Of a stretch of DNA of 64,000 nt, positions 23,804-32,866 are shown piece after piece. Made by a program: the position numbers and the translations under genes. Each line of letters opens with the position of its first letter. The stretch's first letter is position 1. A model generated the notes under the pieces. The model was not told where the DNA came from. It worked only from the letters and a program-made list of their open reading frames with translations, and made no database searches. Origin of the DNA: Haloprofundus halobius (lineage in GTDB: Archaea > Halobacteriota > Halobacteria > Halobacteriales > Haloferacaceae); contig NZ_CP083666.1 of assembly GCF_020097835.1 (NCBI RefSeq), forward strand, positions 496,001 to 560,000, written 5' to 3'.

Positions 23804-25053
23804 GCCGTCGCCCTCCGGTTGCTCGCCAGTGCAGATTCGAGCGGCGCGTCCGGACTCCAGTCGACCGTCGGGATTCCGGTCCGTCGGAGCGTCGACACCC
23901 GCGCGGCGCGTTCGGTCGCCGCGAGGCGCTCGCCGACCGTCGTCTCGTCGGTCACGTCGGGGCTCACCGTCGTGACGGCGTGACCGTGGGCGTCGAGTCG
24001 TCGCGCTGCCGTGACGATGTCGTCGTCACACAGCGGTGAGAACAGAAACACCTGGGTGGTCGAGTCGAGTCGCTGCCGGAGCAAGTCGACCTGCTCGTCG
24101 AGCGGCGGTGTCTCGCGCGGTGGCGTCGGCGCGAACGCCGGGTGCGTGTCGAACAGGCGGTGAAGCTCGACCTGCTGGTTGGTCCCGCCGCCGGGCGGCT
24201 GCCAGCAGAACTCCCGACCGAACGCCGCGACGCCGACCTGGTTACGACCCGCGAACAGCGGTTCGAGCAGCTGTTTGGCGGCGGCGACGCTCCGGACGAC
24301 GGCGTTCGGTTCGTCGTCGAGCGCGCGGTACGCCTCCGGACGTGCGTCGACCAGCAGCACGACCGACATCGACCGCTCCTCTCGGTACTCGACGGTCGTC
24401 AGTTCACCCGAGCGGGCGAACCGCTTCCAGTCGACGCGACTCATCGAGTCGCCGCGGCGGTACTCGCGGGTTCGCGTGAACTCCAGTCCCGAACCCTCCT
24501 TCGAGGAGAGCACTCGACCGACCGTGTCGAGCGTCACGTCCCGACCCGCCGGAGCCTCCGAACGGCCCGTCACGGTGAGTTCCGTCTCGTCGCTCACCGT
24601 CGTCTCTCTCTCGTGCCCGCCGCTGATGTCCCGAACTGCGACGGTCGCCGGAACGAAACTGTGCTGGCCCGACTCCGCCTCGACGCTGTACTCGAAGGAG
24701 ACCGACGACCCCGGCCGGAGCGCCCCACCCCGACGGGGGGTGCCGTCGACGACCGACAGCGCCGCGGGCACGCCGTCGACGACGCGGAGGTCCGCGAGCG
24801 TGTCCTCGCCGACGTTACGGAGCGTGACGGTCACGTCGACGACGTCGCCGGGGTTCGGCGACCGGTCGCTCACCCGCCGGTCGAGTTCGAACGCCGGCGT
24901 CGGCGCGGCAGTGAGACGCGGGTACGTCGCGAAGACGACGCCGACGCCCGCGAGCACGAGCAGGTTCGGGCGGTCCGACAGCAGGCCGATCGCGCCAGCG
25001 ACGAACGAGAGCGCGACGACGCCCCGCCACCGGTGGGTCTGGTACTCGCTCAC
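23800..25053 (-). CDS. DUF58 domain protein (von Willebrand A-like)
   Basis: A 417-residue protein. Two hydrophobic segments (residues 10-45) anchor it, followed by an extracellular-type beta domain (VTVTLRNVGEDTL). The DUF58 signature YRRGDSMSRVDWKRFARSGE then leads into a vWA-like fold with VVLLVDARPEA. DUF58 proteins work with MoxR AAA ATPases, perhaps as chaperone partners in metal insertion or envelope protein assembly. The GTG start overlaps the upstream gene's TGA. The cluster here has no MoxR gene. Confidence 0.88.
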   Translation of the reverse strand: MSEYQTHRWRGVVALSFVAGAIGLLSDRPNLLVLAGVGVVFATYPRLTAAPTPAFELDRRVSDRSPNPGDVVDVTVTLRNVGEDTLADLRVVDGVPAALSVVDGTPRRGGALRPGSSVSFEYSVEAESGQHSFVPATVAVRDISGGHERETTVSDETELTVTGRSEAPAGRDVTLDTVGRVLSSKEGSGLEFTRTREYRRGDSMSRVDWKRFARSGELTTVEYREERSMSVVLLVDARPEAYRALDDEPNAVVRSVAAAKQLLEPLFAGRNQVGVAAFGREFCWQPPGGGTNQQVELHRLFDTHPAFAPTPPRETPPLDEQVDLLRQRLDSTTQVFLFSPLCDDDIVTAARRLDAHGHAVTTVSPDVTDETTVGERLAATERAARVSTLRRTGIPTVDWSPDAPLESALASNRRATA

Positions 25054-25631
25054 CGTCGACCCTCGCTGGCGATTCGGGCGATTTCCTCGGCGGTTCGGCG
25101 CGCGGCGTCGCGCGCACTCCCGAGACTCGACCCGGCGTCTGTCGGTCGCCCGCCGTCAGCGCGGAGCGACGAGTCGGTCTGCAGGAACGCGGCGGCCGTC
25201 TCGTCGTCGGTCCACGTCCCTTCGTCCACGCGGCGTTCGGCCTCGGCCCGGTCGAACCCCTCGGTCGTCCGGAGCGTCTTGACGGCGGCGCGGCGCAGTC
25301 GGTCACGGAGCGCCGCGCGGCGGCGGCGTCCGAGCACGGGAATCGAGAGCCGCCAGTCCGACAGCGCCTCGTCGAACCCCTCGCCAGGTGACGGGGCCGA
25401 AACGGGTCGCTCGGCCTCGGGCATCTCCGCCTGTTCGAGGCGGGCGCCTCGACCGGAGACCAACACGGGCACGGCGACGAGTAGTCCGACCGCCGCGAAG
25501 ACGGCCATCAGGAGGTAGTCGTTGCCGAGCAGTTCGACCAGTCCGTCGGTGGGGAGGACGTCCCCGCCGGTGATGCCGGCGAAGAGGACGAGCAGGCCGA
25601 CACCTGCCAGCAGGAGGCGGCGGACGTTCAT
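25050..25631 (-). CDS. Two-helix membrane protein of the DUF58 operon
   Basis: A 193-residue protein with two membrane segments near the N-terminus (LLLAGVGLLVLFAGITGG and LLMAVFAAVGLLVAVPVLV). A soluble C-terminal helical domain of about 120 charged residues follows (RRRRAALRDRLRRAAVKTL, DRAEAERRVDEGTW). Short overlaps join it to genes on both sides. Similar proteins sit between DUF4129 and DUF58 genes in other haloarchaea. The cytoplasmic domain may contact an ATPase; this is inference. Confidence 0.75.
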   Translation of the reverse strand: MNVRRLLLAGVGLLVLFAGITGGDVLPTDGLVELLGNDYLLMAVFAAVGLLVAVPVLVSGRGARLEQAEMPEAERPVSAPSPGEGFDEALSDWRLSIPVLGRRRRAALRDRLRRAAVKTLRTTEGFDRAEAERRVDEGTWTDDETAAAFLQTDSSLRADGGRPTDAGSSLGSARDAARRTAEEIARIASEGRR

Positions 25632-26416
25632 CGGTCACCTCCGGAGTTACCGCGGAGGCGGCGAAGGTAGTCGCGGGCGCGCTCCCGACGCTCGTCGGTC
25701 ACCGCCGCGCCGCCGTAGCGGACGTTCTCGTACAGCGAGGTGAGCCCCCAGACGGCCTCGGCGTCCTCGCCGCGCTCGGCGACCTTCTCGCCGCGCTCTC
25801 TGGGCGTGAGCTTCGTCTCGCGTTCGAGTCCGACGGCCGCGAGCATCTCACACCAGGCGGCGGAGATGTCGTCCTTGGGGTTCGGATCGCCGACCGGTTC
25901 GGCGGCCGTCGCCGACCCCTCGTCGGAGTCGGGCAGCCAGCGACCGACCAGCGCGGCGATGCGGTCGCGGTATGTGAAGGCGGCGACGAGCAACGCGAAG
26001 AGCACGGCGAACGGGAGCAACGCCTCCAAGAACGCGAGGAGTTGTTCCCACAGCGTCGGTTCGTCGGGCGATCCGTCGTCGCCACCCGCCTCCGACTGCG
26101 ACTGTTCCTGTTGTTGCTCTTGCTGGGCCTCCTGTCGTTCGGCCTCCCGGATCTCCTCGGCCTGGTCCCATCCGGCGTCGGAGTCGCTCGACTCGCTGTC
26201 TGCGGACGCCGACGCGTCGCCGCTCTCCGACGGATTGGCCACCTGCTGTTTCAGGTCGTCGGCCTGATCGGACCCGACGGGGAGCATCGACGAGTCGATG
26301 TCGATGACGTCGTTCGGGTCGGTCTCGACCGACGAATCGAGCGTTCCGGCGGCCGTCCCGAGCGAGAACAGGCAGCACGCCGCGACGGCGATTGCGAGCA
26401 GTCCGTCCCTGTTCAT
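25628..26416 (-). CDS. DUF4129 domain membrane protein
   Basis: A 262-residue protein. A signal segment (LLAIAVAACCLFSLGTAAG) precedes an acidic external region with a Gln/Glu-rich coiled stretch (EAERQEAQQEQQQEQSQS). A central membrane helix (LLPFAVLFALLVAAFTY) and a C-terminal DUF4129 domain follow (AWCEMLAAVGLERETKLTPR, ending YLRRLRGNSGG). DUF4129 regions often follow transglutaminase domains in secreted-protein processing systems. ATG 26416 is chosen at the signal peptide. It is the first gene of the operon, behind an AT-rich promoter region. Confidence 0.85.
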   Translation of the reverse strand: MNRDGLLAIAVAACCLFSLGTAAGTLDSSVETDPNDVIDIDSSMLPVGSDQADDLKQQVANPSESGDASASADSESSDSDAGWDQAEEIREAERQEAQQEQQQEQSQSEAGGDDGSPDEPTLWEQLLAFLEALLPFAVLFALLVAAFTYRDRIAALVGRWLPDSDEGSATAAEPVGDPNPKDDISAAWCEMLAAVGLERETKLTPRERGEKVAERGEDAEAVWGLTSLYENVRYGGAAVTDERRERARDYLRRLRGNSGGDR

Positions 26417-26766
26417 GGTCGAGGGCGAGTGTGGTGGACGTTTGTGGGTGTTCGCATATGATTGATAAATCCCCCCGGACGGGTTGGTTAGCTGTCGCGA
26501 GTTATCCGACTCGGAGGAATTTCCGATGCCCACTCTCATAGGTATTTTGCTCGGTACTCGAATATAGATAGGAAATAGTGACTGTTCTTAAAATTATACA
26601 CTCTCTAATGTCGATATCCCTTTCATCCGGCGACGACGCTACACGCTCGAACAGGCCCAGAGGAGCGTTAACTGGTCGGTAATCTTCGGGCGCCGCGACT
26701 CGCCTGCTCGGATCGCGTCGCTCTTCACGTTTGTACGCCTCGCTATCGCTCGGCGAACAGAAACAG
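26417..26766. other. AT-rich intergenic region, no gene seen
   Basis: About 350 bases lie between the envelope operon and tRNA-Pro. The right part is unusually AT-rich for this genome (around 26565-26620, with TTCTTAAAATTATACAC). The left part carries TTTATCAATCATATG on the minus strand, a probable promoter for the DUF4129 operon. I see no protein-like reading frame. Confidence 0.5.
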
Positions 26767-26837
26767 TGGGACCGCCGAGATTCGAACTCAGGTCCTACCG
26801 ACCCCATCGGCAGAGGATACCACTACCCTACGGTCCC
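26767..26837 (-). tRNA. tRNA-Pro (GGG)
   Basis: A complete 71-base cloverleaf with acceptor GGGACCG/CGGTCCC, D-arm GGGT-AGTGGT-ATCC, anticodon stem TGCCG/CGGTA with loop ATGGGGT (anticodon GGG), and T-arm CTGAG-TTCGAAT-CTCGG. The discriminator is A. No intron is present and CCA is not encoded. Confidence 0.95.
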
Positions 26838-26955
26838 GCATCTGGGCTAACGGGCGACCCTCGTTTAACACCTTCGCTTCGACGGCAGCGAAAACCACCC
26901 GACAGCGACGCGGTAGCGTCTCGCACACGGTGACGCGACCGCCGATCTCCCCACG

Positions 26956-28035
26956 TTACTCGTCGCCCTCGCGCGGAACGACCAACTCGTCGTCGTCGCG
27001 GACGGCCATGCTGGTCACCGCGTCGCCCTCGTACACGGCTAACCCCTCGTATCGCCCGATGATGTAGCCGTCGTGCTCGGACTCGACGGTGTCGACGCGC
27101 TCACCGTGCGGCGTGACGACGTCGGCGACGATGTCGCCCGCCGAGACGACGTCCCCGGCGTCGACGCGGTGGCGAACTACTCCAGCGGTCTCCGTCCGTG
27201 GGTGGACCGCCCGCCGGACCGGAAAGTCGACCGGCGCGTCGGGGACGCCGGTTCCGGGTTCGCCGACGCCGTCGGGGAACTCGTCTATCATCCCGAGTTC
27301 GCGCATGACGCCGTAGACGCCCGCGACGCCCGCCGCGCGAACCTCTTCCTCGACGACGCTGTGGCCGCCCAACTCCGCGGTGAACGCCGGGATGCCGGCG
27401 GCGTTCAACGCCGCGCCCGCGGTCGAGCGGTGCAACCCCTGGTCGAGATACTCCTCGGCGGGGTACTCGGTGAGCACCGGCAGGCCGAACGCGTCGACGA
27501 GTTCGGCGAGTTCGGCAGCCAGCGACTCGGCTTCCGCTTTCGTTCGCTGTTCGCCGTAGAGTACGCGGTCACGGATGGAGAAGGGCACCGACCCGACCTG
27601 CGCCGTGTGCAAGTCGACGAGCGCGTCCGCGGAGTCGACGACGGTGTCGTAGAGGCGCCGGTCGATTCGCTCCTGCGTCTTCGGCGGCCGAGTCGACTCG
27701 TTCTCGGGGTCCGGGAAGTAGCGGTTCGGGTCGTCGTCGCCGTAGTACGACGTTCTGGCGTTGCGACGAAGTCCTGCCGGATTCACCAGCGGGACGCAGA
27801 CCACGGTCCCCGAGAGTCGTTCGGGGAGGTCCTCGCGCATCGCGTCCTGGGCGACGGCGACGCCTGTCGCCTCGTCGCCGTGGACGCCGCCGGTGAGCCA
27901 CAGCGTCGGGCCGTCGCGCTCACCGCGAGCGACGACCACCGGCAGTCGTTCGTCGCCGCCGGTCGGCAGCCCCGTCGCGTCGAACCAACCGCGGGTCAGT
28001 TCCCCGCGTCGCGCCTCGGCAGTTCCGATGTTCAT
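26956..28035 (-). CDS. Succinylglutamate desuccinylase/aspartoacylase-family zinc deacylase
   Basis: A 359-residue zinc hydrolase of the M14-like AstE/AspA family. GGVHGDEATG provides a His and Glu zinc pair, DLHTAQ the second His, and TAELGGHS the catalytic Glu. The C-terminal 90 residues form a beta-barrel (AGVVRHRVDAGDVVSAGDI), usual in this family. It cleaves an N-acyl or amide group from a small molecule; the exact acyl amino acid is unknown. It stands alone, reading towards tRNA-Pro. Confidence 0.9.
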   Translation of the reverse strand: MNIGTAEARRGELTRGWFDATGLPTGGDERLPVVVARGERDGPTLWLTGGVHGDEATGVAVAQDAMREDLPERLSGTVVCVPLVNPAGLRRNARTSYYGDDDPNRYFPDPENESTRPPKTQERIDRRLYDTVVDSADALVDLHTAQVGSVPFSIRDRVLYGEQRTKAEAESLAAELAELVDAFGLPVLTEYPAEEYLDQGLHRSTAGAALNAAGIPAFTAELGGHSVVEEEVRAAGVAGVYGVMRELGMIDEFPDGVGEPGTGVPDAPVDFPVRRAVHPRTETAGVVRHRVDAGDVVSAGDIVADVVTPHGERVDTVESEHDGYIIGRYEGLAVYEGDAVTSMAVRDDDELVVPREGDE

Positions 28036-28444
28036 GTGCTTCCGTCTCGTGGCACCGCGAAAAATCTGCGTTCGCCGGCAGAGACGAATGTGGGTGCACT
28101 TCGCTTCGATGTTCCCTCACGGGAGCCACGGGGCCGATCTGTTTCGAGTCGTGCGGTGTTGACGAAGGGGCGTGTTTCTACCGAACGTCGTAAAAGTGAG
28201 CGGAAAACACACGTGATGTTCATTCGAGACTCGCTATTCGACGTCGACTGTCGGTATCCCGGATTCGAGGCCCAACCTACTAGTACGCTCACTAAACTCT
28301 TTGTAGTGCTGCCGGCGGGTACCATCCCTGAAGCTCGGAGTCACCGGCAGCGTCTTACTGATTCGTCGGACGGCGTCGAACGCACCTCGTTTCCTCGGCG
28401 TCAAGCACCGGTTAACTATACTGCGACGAGTGGAGAGTGAGTCG
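28036..28444. other. Intergenic region, no gene seen
   Basis: About 400 bases lie between the deacylase (minus) and the Nudix gene (plus). GTTAACTATA at 28411-28420 lies 25-34 bases before the Nudix ATG and is its likely TATA region. The rest contains short mixed-composition stretches and no convincing reading frame or repeat. Confidence 0.5.
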
Positions 28445-28972
28445 ATGACTTCGGACGAGTGGTCTCTCCTCCGCACCGTCTCCGTCGGTATCGACGACGC
28501 CCGCGTCGGCTACGACCGACTCCGCCGACCCGACGACGAGACCGAGGGTCGCCTCTGGGCGGACAGTCGCGACTCGGTCTGTGTCGTCGCCGAACTCGAC
28601 GGGGAGATCGTCCTCGTCGAGGAGTTTCGGCCCCGACTCGGGAAGACGGTGCTCTCCTGTCCCGTCGGTTCGGTCGAGGGCGACGAGTCGCTCGTCGAGG
28701 CGGCCGCCCGCGAACTCCGCGAGGAGACGGGGTATCGGGCCGAATCGCTGCGACTGCTGGAGACGAGTTACCCCGTGGCGTGGCTCCGCAAGCGTCGTGG
28801 CATCGTCTTCGCGACCGGCCTCACGCGTAGTGAGAAAGACACCGACGAGGACGAGTTCACGACGGTTCGGCGACTGACAGTCGACGACGCGCTCGAAGAA
28901 GCGCGTCACCAACCCGTGACCGACTGGACGTTGCTGCCGCTGCTTCTCTCGCGGTACGAAGGGTTGGTGTAG
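28445..28972 (+). CDS. Nudix hydrolase (ADP-ribose pyrophosphatase-like)
   Basis: A 175-residue enzyme. The Nudix box runs from residue 75 to 97 (GSVEGDESLVEAAAR followed by ELREETGY), with the metal-binding RELREE core complete. SCPVGSVEGDE just before it resembles the sugar-nucleotide (ADP-ribose) branch, where a PxG leads into the box. It probably cleaves nucleoside diphosphate-linked compounds. ATG 28445 fits the upstream TATA-like GTTAACTATA; GTG 28430 is an alternative adding five residues. It converges on truB. Confidence 0.88.
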   Translation: MTSDEWSLLRTVSVGIDDARVGYDRLRRPDDETEGRLWADSRDSVCVVAELDGEIVLVEEFRPRLGKTVLSCPVGSVEGDESLVEAAARELREETGYRAESLRLLETSYPVAWLRKRRGIVFATGLTRSEKDTDEDEFTTVRRLTVDDALEEARHQPVTDWTLLPLLLSRYEGLV

Positions 28973-28991
28973 CCCAAGAGAGACGTTCCAC

Positions 28992-29864
28992 TCAGACGAG
29001 CACGCGTTCGAGGGCGACGACGGTGCCTTTCTCCGCGTCGGGGTCGCCGACGAGTCGCCCGAGACAGACCGCCGCGCCGTCGGGTGTGTAGCAGGCGAGC
29101 AGTTCGTCGCGTTCGATACCGTCGTCGGCGGTGCGGACGCCCGGGGCGTAGACGGGTGCGCCGGTGGCGACCTGTTCGGCCGCGCTGTCGGCGATCGTGA
29201 CGGAGGCGAGGTGGTCCAGCGCGCGTTCGGCGGGCGCGACGGTCTCGCGGAGGACCGATTCGTCGCCCTCCTCGGCGAACGCCAGCGCGTCGGCGAGGTC
29301 GTAGAGGCTCACGAGGTCGGTGTCGTCGAAGGGGTCCGTCGCCGTCCGGCGGAGGTGGCCCATGTGCGCGCCCGTCCCGAGCGCGAGGCCGATGTCGTGA
29401 CAGAGTTTTCTGATGTAGGTGCCGCTCTCGCACCGAATCCGCAGTAACGCCTGTCGCTCCCGCACTTCGAGCACCTCTAACTCGTGAATCTCGCGCGTGC
29501 GGAGGCGGCGCGAGACGGCGCTCTTGCGCGGCGGTTTCTGGTACAGTTCGCCCTCGAACTCGGCGACGACGGATTCGAGGTCGCTCGGCGCGGGTTTGTG
29601 GAGTTCGAGCACCGAGACGTACTCCTTCGAACCCTCCAGAAACACCTGTGCGAGACGCGTCGCGTCGCCGGTGAGCACGGGGAGACAGCCGGTCACTTTG
29701 GGGTCGAGCGTTCCCGCGTGGGCGGCGCGTTCGACGCCCGCGAGATCGCGAACCCACCCCGAGACCTGGTGGGCCGAGGGGCCGGGCGGCTTGTCGAGGT
29801 TGACGACGCCGAACTCGAGCAGTTCGTCGACCGAACGCTCGTCGGGTGAGCCGCGCATCGTCAT
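28992..29864 (-). CDS. truB: tRNA/rRNA pseudouridine synthase (Cbf5/TruB)
   Basis: A 290-residue pseudouridine synthase, the catalytic subunit of archaeal H/ACA guide complexes and tRNA U55 modification. Motifs are NLDKPPGPSAHQV, AHAGTLDPKVTGCLPV with catalytic Asp54, and SGTYIRKLCHDIG. The C-terminal 80 residues are a PUA RNA-binding domain (VATGAPVYAPGV onwards). The ATG lies one base after the cmk stop, so the two are co-translated. Confidence 0.96.
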   Translation of the reverse strand: MTMRGSPDERSVDELLEFGVVNLDKPPGPSAHQVSGWVRDLAGVERAAHAGTLDPKVTGCLPVLTGDATRLAQVFLEGSKEYVSVLELHKPAPSDLESVVAEFEGELYQKPPRKSAVSRRLRTREIHELEVLEVRERQALLRIRCESGTYIRKLCHDIGLALGTGAHMGHLRRTATDPFDDTDLVSLYDLADALAFAEEGDESVLRETVAPAERALDHLASVTIADSAAEQVATGAPVYAPGVRTADDGIERDELLACYTPDGAAVCLGRLVGDPDAEKGTVVALERVLV

Positions 29865-29865
29865 A

Positions 29866-30444
29866 TCAGAACTCGTAGCGGACGCCGGTCACCGGATACT
29901 TCCCCTCGTCGGCGTCGGCGTCGTACGCCTCGACGGCCGCGACGAGCGTGTCGAGCACGGGTTCGGGTCCCCAGCGGGCGGTGTTGAGCACCACGTCGTA
30001 GATAGAGAGGTCGTCGATGGGGATGTCGTAGTACGCCATGTACCGCTTCGACTCGCTGGCCTCGCGGCGTTCGGTCTCCGCTCTCGCCGTCTCGACGGAT
30101 TTCTCCTCCCGGTCGGCGATGCGCTCGGCGCGGACCGACAGCGGCGCGTCCAGCCAGAAACGGAAGTCGGCGTCGTCGCCCGCCAGCCATCCGGCGAGGC
30201 GGGATTCGAGCACGACGCCGTCGCGCTCGGCGGCGATGTCGTAGAGGCGGCGATCCAGGTCGCGGTCTATCTGGTCGTCCTCCTCGGCGAGTTCGTTGAA
30301 CTCGACGGGCGACAGGCCGCGCTCCTCGGCGAGCGTCCGGAAGATATCGCCGCCGGAGATATGTTCGTACTCGAACGTTTCGGCGAGTCCGGCCGCCGTG
30401 GTGCTCTTACCACTGCCCGGCGGGCCGGAGACGGTTAGCAACAT
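29866..30444 (-). CDS. cmk: Cytidylate kinase
   Basis: A 192-residue archaeal-type CMP kinase, which phosphorylates CMP and dCMP with ATP. The Walker A loop is GPPGSGKST (7-15) and GDIFR forms the substrate side. The region [14 protein letters not shown] and the lid [14 protein letters not shown] follow. The length matches the short archaeal form. It lies between the DUF106 gene (about 150 bases upstream) and truB (immediately downstream). Confidence 0.96.
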   Translation of the reverse strand: MLLTVSGPPGSGKSTTAAGLAETFEYEHISGGDIFRTLAEERGLSPVEFNELAEEDDQIDRDLDRRLYDIAAERDGVVLESRLAGWLAGDDADFRFWLDAPLSVRAERIADREEKSVETARAETERREASESKRYMAYYDIPIDDLSIYDVVLNTARWGPEPVLDTLVAAVEAYDADADEGKYPVTGVRYEF

Positions 30445-30596
30445 ACTCCCTCTCAGCGGGAGAAATTGAAAGGTGTTGTCGTTGCCGGCGACACCGCGAG
30501 CGCGTCACACGGTCGTCCGCGGACTGTTTCGAGAGGGTGCGGGCGCTCGGCGGGACGGGCGTCGAAAGGAGTCGAACCCGAGTGGTGACCGAACGA

Positions 30597-31538
30597 TTAC
30601 GACGTGGTCGGCGTCGTGTTGATGTTCAGCCCTTTCCGGATTATCTGGGAGAACGCCATCGAACAGAGGAAGTACCAGACGATCCACGTCTGTATCGGTC
30701 CGACGACGCCCTCTCTCCACGACACTTCACCGGCGAGCGGGATGACGATGGTCTGCAGCGTCACGTGCTGGGTACCGCCGCCGATGCCGATAGCCCAGTA
30801 CATCCAGAGGAACACCGGGATGGTGAGGAACATGATCCACACCATCGGGCGGAACTGCTCTTTGAACATCCCCATCTGCTCGCCCATCGCCTCCATCTGT
30901 TCGTCCTGAATCGCCTGGAGCGCCTCGTCGTCGTCGTTCTCCTGCGCCTCCTTACGGCGGTCCTGGAGGTCCTTCATGCGCGACTGGTACTGGCCCATCT
31001 TGTCCATGTCCATCAGGTTCGCCTGCAGAATCGTCGAGTACAGACCGGTGCCCATCGCGAGAATCATCACGACGGCGTAGAAGGGGAGCATCTCGGCCAA
31101 CGGTCCGAGGAAGATGTCGAACGCCCCTCCGACGACGTTGCGTACTTCCGCGACCGAGTAACCGAGGAACAATCCGACGGTGACGATCGCCGCTCCCTTG
31201 TCCCACTTCGACCACTTCGTCGTCTCTATGTCGTCGCTATCGTCCGCGGACGCGGCCGAAGACGCGGTAGACGACGTGGACGAGGACACCGACGAATCGG
31301 CGCTCCCGTTGAGACCTGCACGGACAGCGTCGGGGTTCTGAATGCGGAACCCCTCGTCGCCGTCGACGAGGATACCCTGTTCGATGAGGCGGCCCCACTG
31401 GCCGCTCGTGAGGTCGTCGCGCACGTCGATCCACCGAACTTCGCCGTTCTCGGCGCGCTCTAAGACGACCTCTATCGCTCGCTCCATCTCCGAGTTCTCG
31501 GAGACGAGCGAACGAACTCGCGATTCGACTCTTGCCAT
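30597..31538 (-). CDS. DUF106/EMC3-like membrane insertase homologue
   Basis: A 313-residue protein. The first 75 residues look like a small winged helix (DLTSGQWGRLIEQGIL), followed by a Ser-rich linker. The membrane core has a conserved helix pair (AAIVTVGLFLGYSVAEV, FYAVVMILAMGTGLYSTIL), a cytoplasmic coiled coil (DLQDRRKEAQENDDDEALQA), and Met-rich amphipathic helices (EQMEAMGEQMGMF) before the last two segments. DUF106 proteins belong to the Oxa1/EMC3/TMCO1 superfamily, expected to insert membrane proteins. It is part of the adk-DUF106-cmk-truB series. Confidence 0.93.
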   Translation of the reverse strand: MARVESRVRSLVSENSEMERAIEVVLERAENGEVRWIDVRDDLTSGQWGRLIEQGILVDGDEGFRIQNPDAVRAGLNGSADSSVSSSTSSTASSAASADDSDDIETTKWSKWDKGAAIVTVGLFLGYSVAEVRNVVGGAFDIFLGPLAEMLPFYAVVMILAMGTGLYSTILQANLMDMDKMGQYQSRMKDLQDRRKEAQENDDDEALQAIQDEQMEAMGEQMGMFKEQFRPMVWIMFLTIPVFLWMYWAIGIGGGTQHVTLQTIVIPLAGEVSWREGVVGPIQTWIVWYFLCSMAFSQIIRKGLNINTTPTTS

Positions 31539-31646
31539 TGCCGGAGATTGGCCACCACCGGTTAAGAAGCTTTTACTATCGTCTCGCCCGCTCGAACGTT
31601 CGAGCGACCGTGAACTCCCGCTCGCCTCGGGCGTCGGCGACCGGTC

Positions 31647-32264
31647 TCAGGCGTCGGCGACGACCGATTTCACGTCCTCGAACACCTCGTCGGGCGTCTG
31701 TTCGCCGTCGACTTCGACGAGTTCGCCGTTGTCGCGGTAGTACCGGATGACCGCGGCGGTGTTCTCCTCGTAGACGCGGAGTCGCTCGCGCACGACGTCC
31801 TCGGTGTCGTCGTCACGCTGGACCAGACGCTCTGCGACCTCGTCGTCTTCGGGCATGTCGAACTCGACGTGGTAGATGTCGCCCGTCTCGGGGTCGAGAC
31901 GGCGGCCGGTGAGACGACGGACGAGTTCGTCGTCGCTCACGTCGAGATAGACGACGGCGTCGAGGTCGGTGATGTCGTCGAGATACTCCGCCTGCGAGAG
32001 GTTCCGCGGGTAGCCGTCGAGGACGAACCCCGAGGCGTTCGAGAGCGCCTCCTCGACGATCTCGTTGACGACCTCGTCGGGGACGAGTTCGCCCGCGTCC
32101 ATGTACTCGCGCGGGGTGCCGTACTCGGTCTCCATGTCCTTGTTCGCCCGAAGCGCGTCGCCGGTCGTCACGTGTTCGAGGCTGAATTCCTCGGCGAGTC
32201 GCTTGCTCTGCGTCCCTTTGCCAGCGCCCGGTGCACCGAGTAACAACACCTTCTTGTCGCTCAT
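31647..32264 (-). CDS. adk: Adenylate kinase
   Basis: A 205-residue enzyme that equilibrates AMP, ADP and ATP. The Walker A motif is GAPGAGKGT (10-18), the AMP site is [14 protein letters not shown] follows, and the LID region is [17 protein letters not shown], without zinc cysteines. ATG 32264 starts directly at the P-loop strand; reading upstream extends without protein-like sequence. It is the first gene of the adk-DUF106-cmk-truB series. Confidence 0.97.
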   Translation of the reverse strand: MSDKKVLLLGAPGAGKGTQSKRLAEEFSLEHVTTGDALRANKDMETEYGTPREYMDAGELVPDEVVNEIVEEALSNASGFVLDGYPRNLSQAEYLDDITDLDAVVYLDVSDDELVRRLTGRRLDPETGDIYHVEFDMPEDDEVAERLVQRDDDTEDVVRERLRVYEENTAAVIRYYRDNGELVEVDGEQTPDEVFEDVKSVVADA

Positions 32265-32375
32265 ATTGGTCTCATCTCCCTCCGGGGATAAAGACCTGAA
32301 GATAGCCACCGATACCACCCGAAGGGAAAGCCCGAACCGCGCGGATTTTTGCCGTTCGCCCGCAACACTCCGCGC

Positions 32376-32789
32376 ATGACCCGATTCGACGCCAACGACC
32401 CGGCGGAACGCCGAAAGCTGTTCGCCGACGCGGTCTCCGCGCACCGCACCCGCGCCAGCGACTTCCTCACGATTCAGGTCGACGCCGCCGAGGACCCCGA
32501 ACTGGACGACGAAGCGGTCGACGACCCCGCACCGCCGTGGGTGCAGTTCTTCCAGCAGACGGTGAACGTCGACTGCACCGACGCCGAACTGGAGCGACTC
32601 AAGAGACTCGTCGGTGACTACCCCGAGTTCCGCATCGACGAACTGGAGCAACCCGAGGAGGCCGAGGGGACGAACGTCCGCATCACCGCCCGAGCCGACC
32701 CGAATCGGTTGGCGGAGTTCTTCGAGCGCACCCTCCGCGAGGTGTACGGCTATGCCGAGGATTATCGCGTGTGGGTTGTCGCCGTCTGA
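32376..32789 (+). CDS. Conserved haloarchaeal protein, function unknown
   Basis: A 137-residue acidic soluble protein ([20 protein letters not shown] onwards). It has a helix-rich first half, the segment [20 protein letters not shown] in the middle, and a C-terminal alpha/beta half ending [13 protein letters not shown]. It has no signal or membrane segment. ATG 32376 is the likely start; upstream codons are rich in Arg and Pro and unlike coding sequence. It is divergent from adk, sharing a 110-base promoter region. I do not recognise a family. Confidence 0.75.
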   Translation: MTRFDANDPAERRKLFADAVSAHRTRASDFLTIQVDAAEDPELDDEAVDDPAPPWVQFFQQTVNVDCTDAELERLKRLVGDYPEFRIDELEQPEEAEGTNVRITARADPNRLAEFFERTLREVYGYAEDYRVWVVAV

Positions 32790-32835
32790 GTGTCGCCGGG
32801 CGCCGTCTCTCCGCTCTCCCTGTTTCGGATGCTGA

Positions 32836-32844
32836 AACATATAC
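32836..32844 (+). promoter_or_regulatory. TATA element for the UspA gene
   Basis: AACATATAC lies 27 bases before ATG 32867, so the transcript is probably leaderless. Confidence 0.5.
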
Positions 32845-32866
32845 GACTGCTCTCCGTATCCCGACT

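Noticed and set aside
26565-26620. AT-rich stretch as replication origin
   Set aside because: It has no Orc1/Cdc6 gene or origin repeats nearby; AT-richness alone is not enough.
31647-32264. adk separated from secY as a rearrangement
   Set aside because: The order adk-DUF106-cmk-truB without secY is, as far as I recall, normal in some haloarchaea, so no anomaly is claimed.
32265-32840. Upstream extension of adk on the minus strand
   Set aside because: The kinase P-loop begins right at ATG 32264, and the upstream frame lies antisense to another gene with no conserved features.
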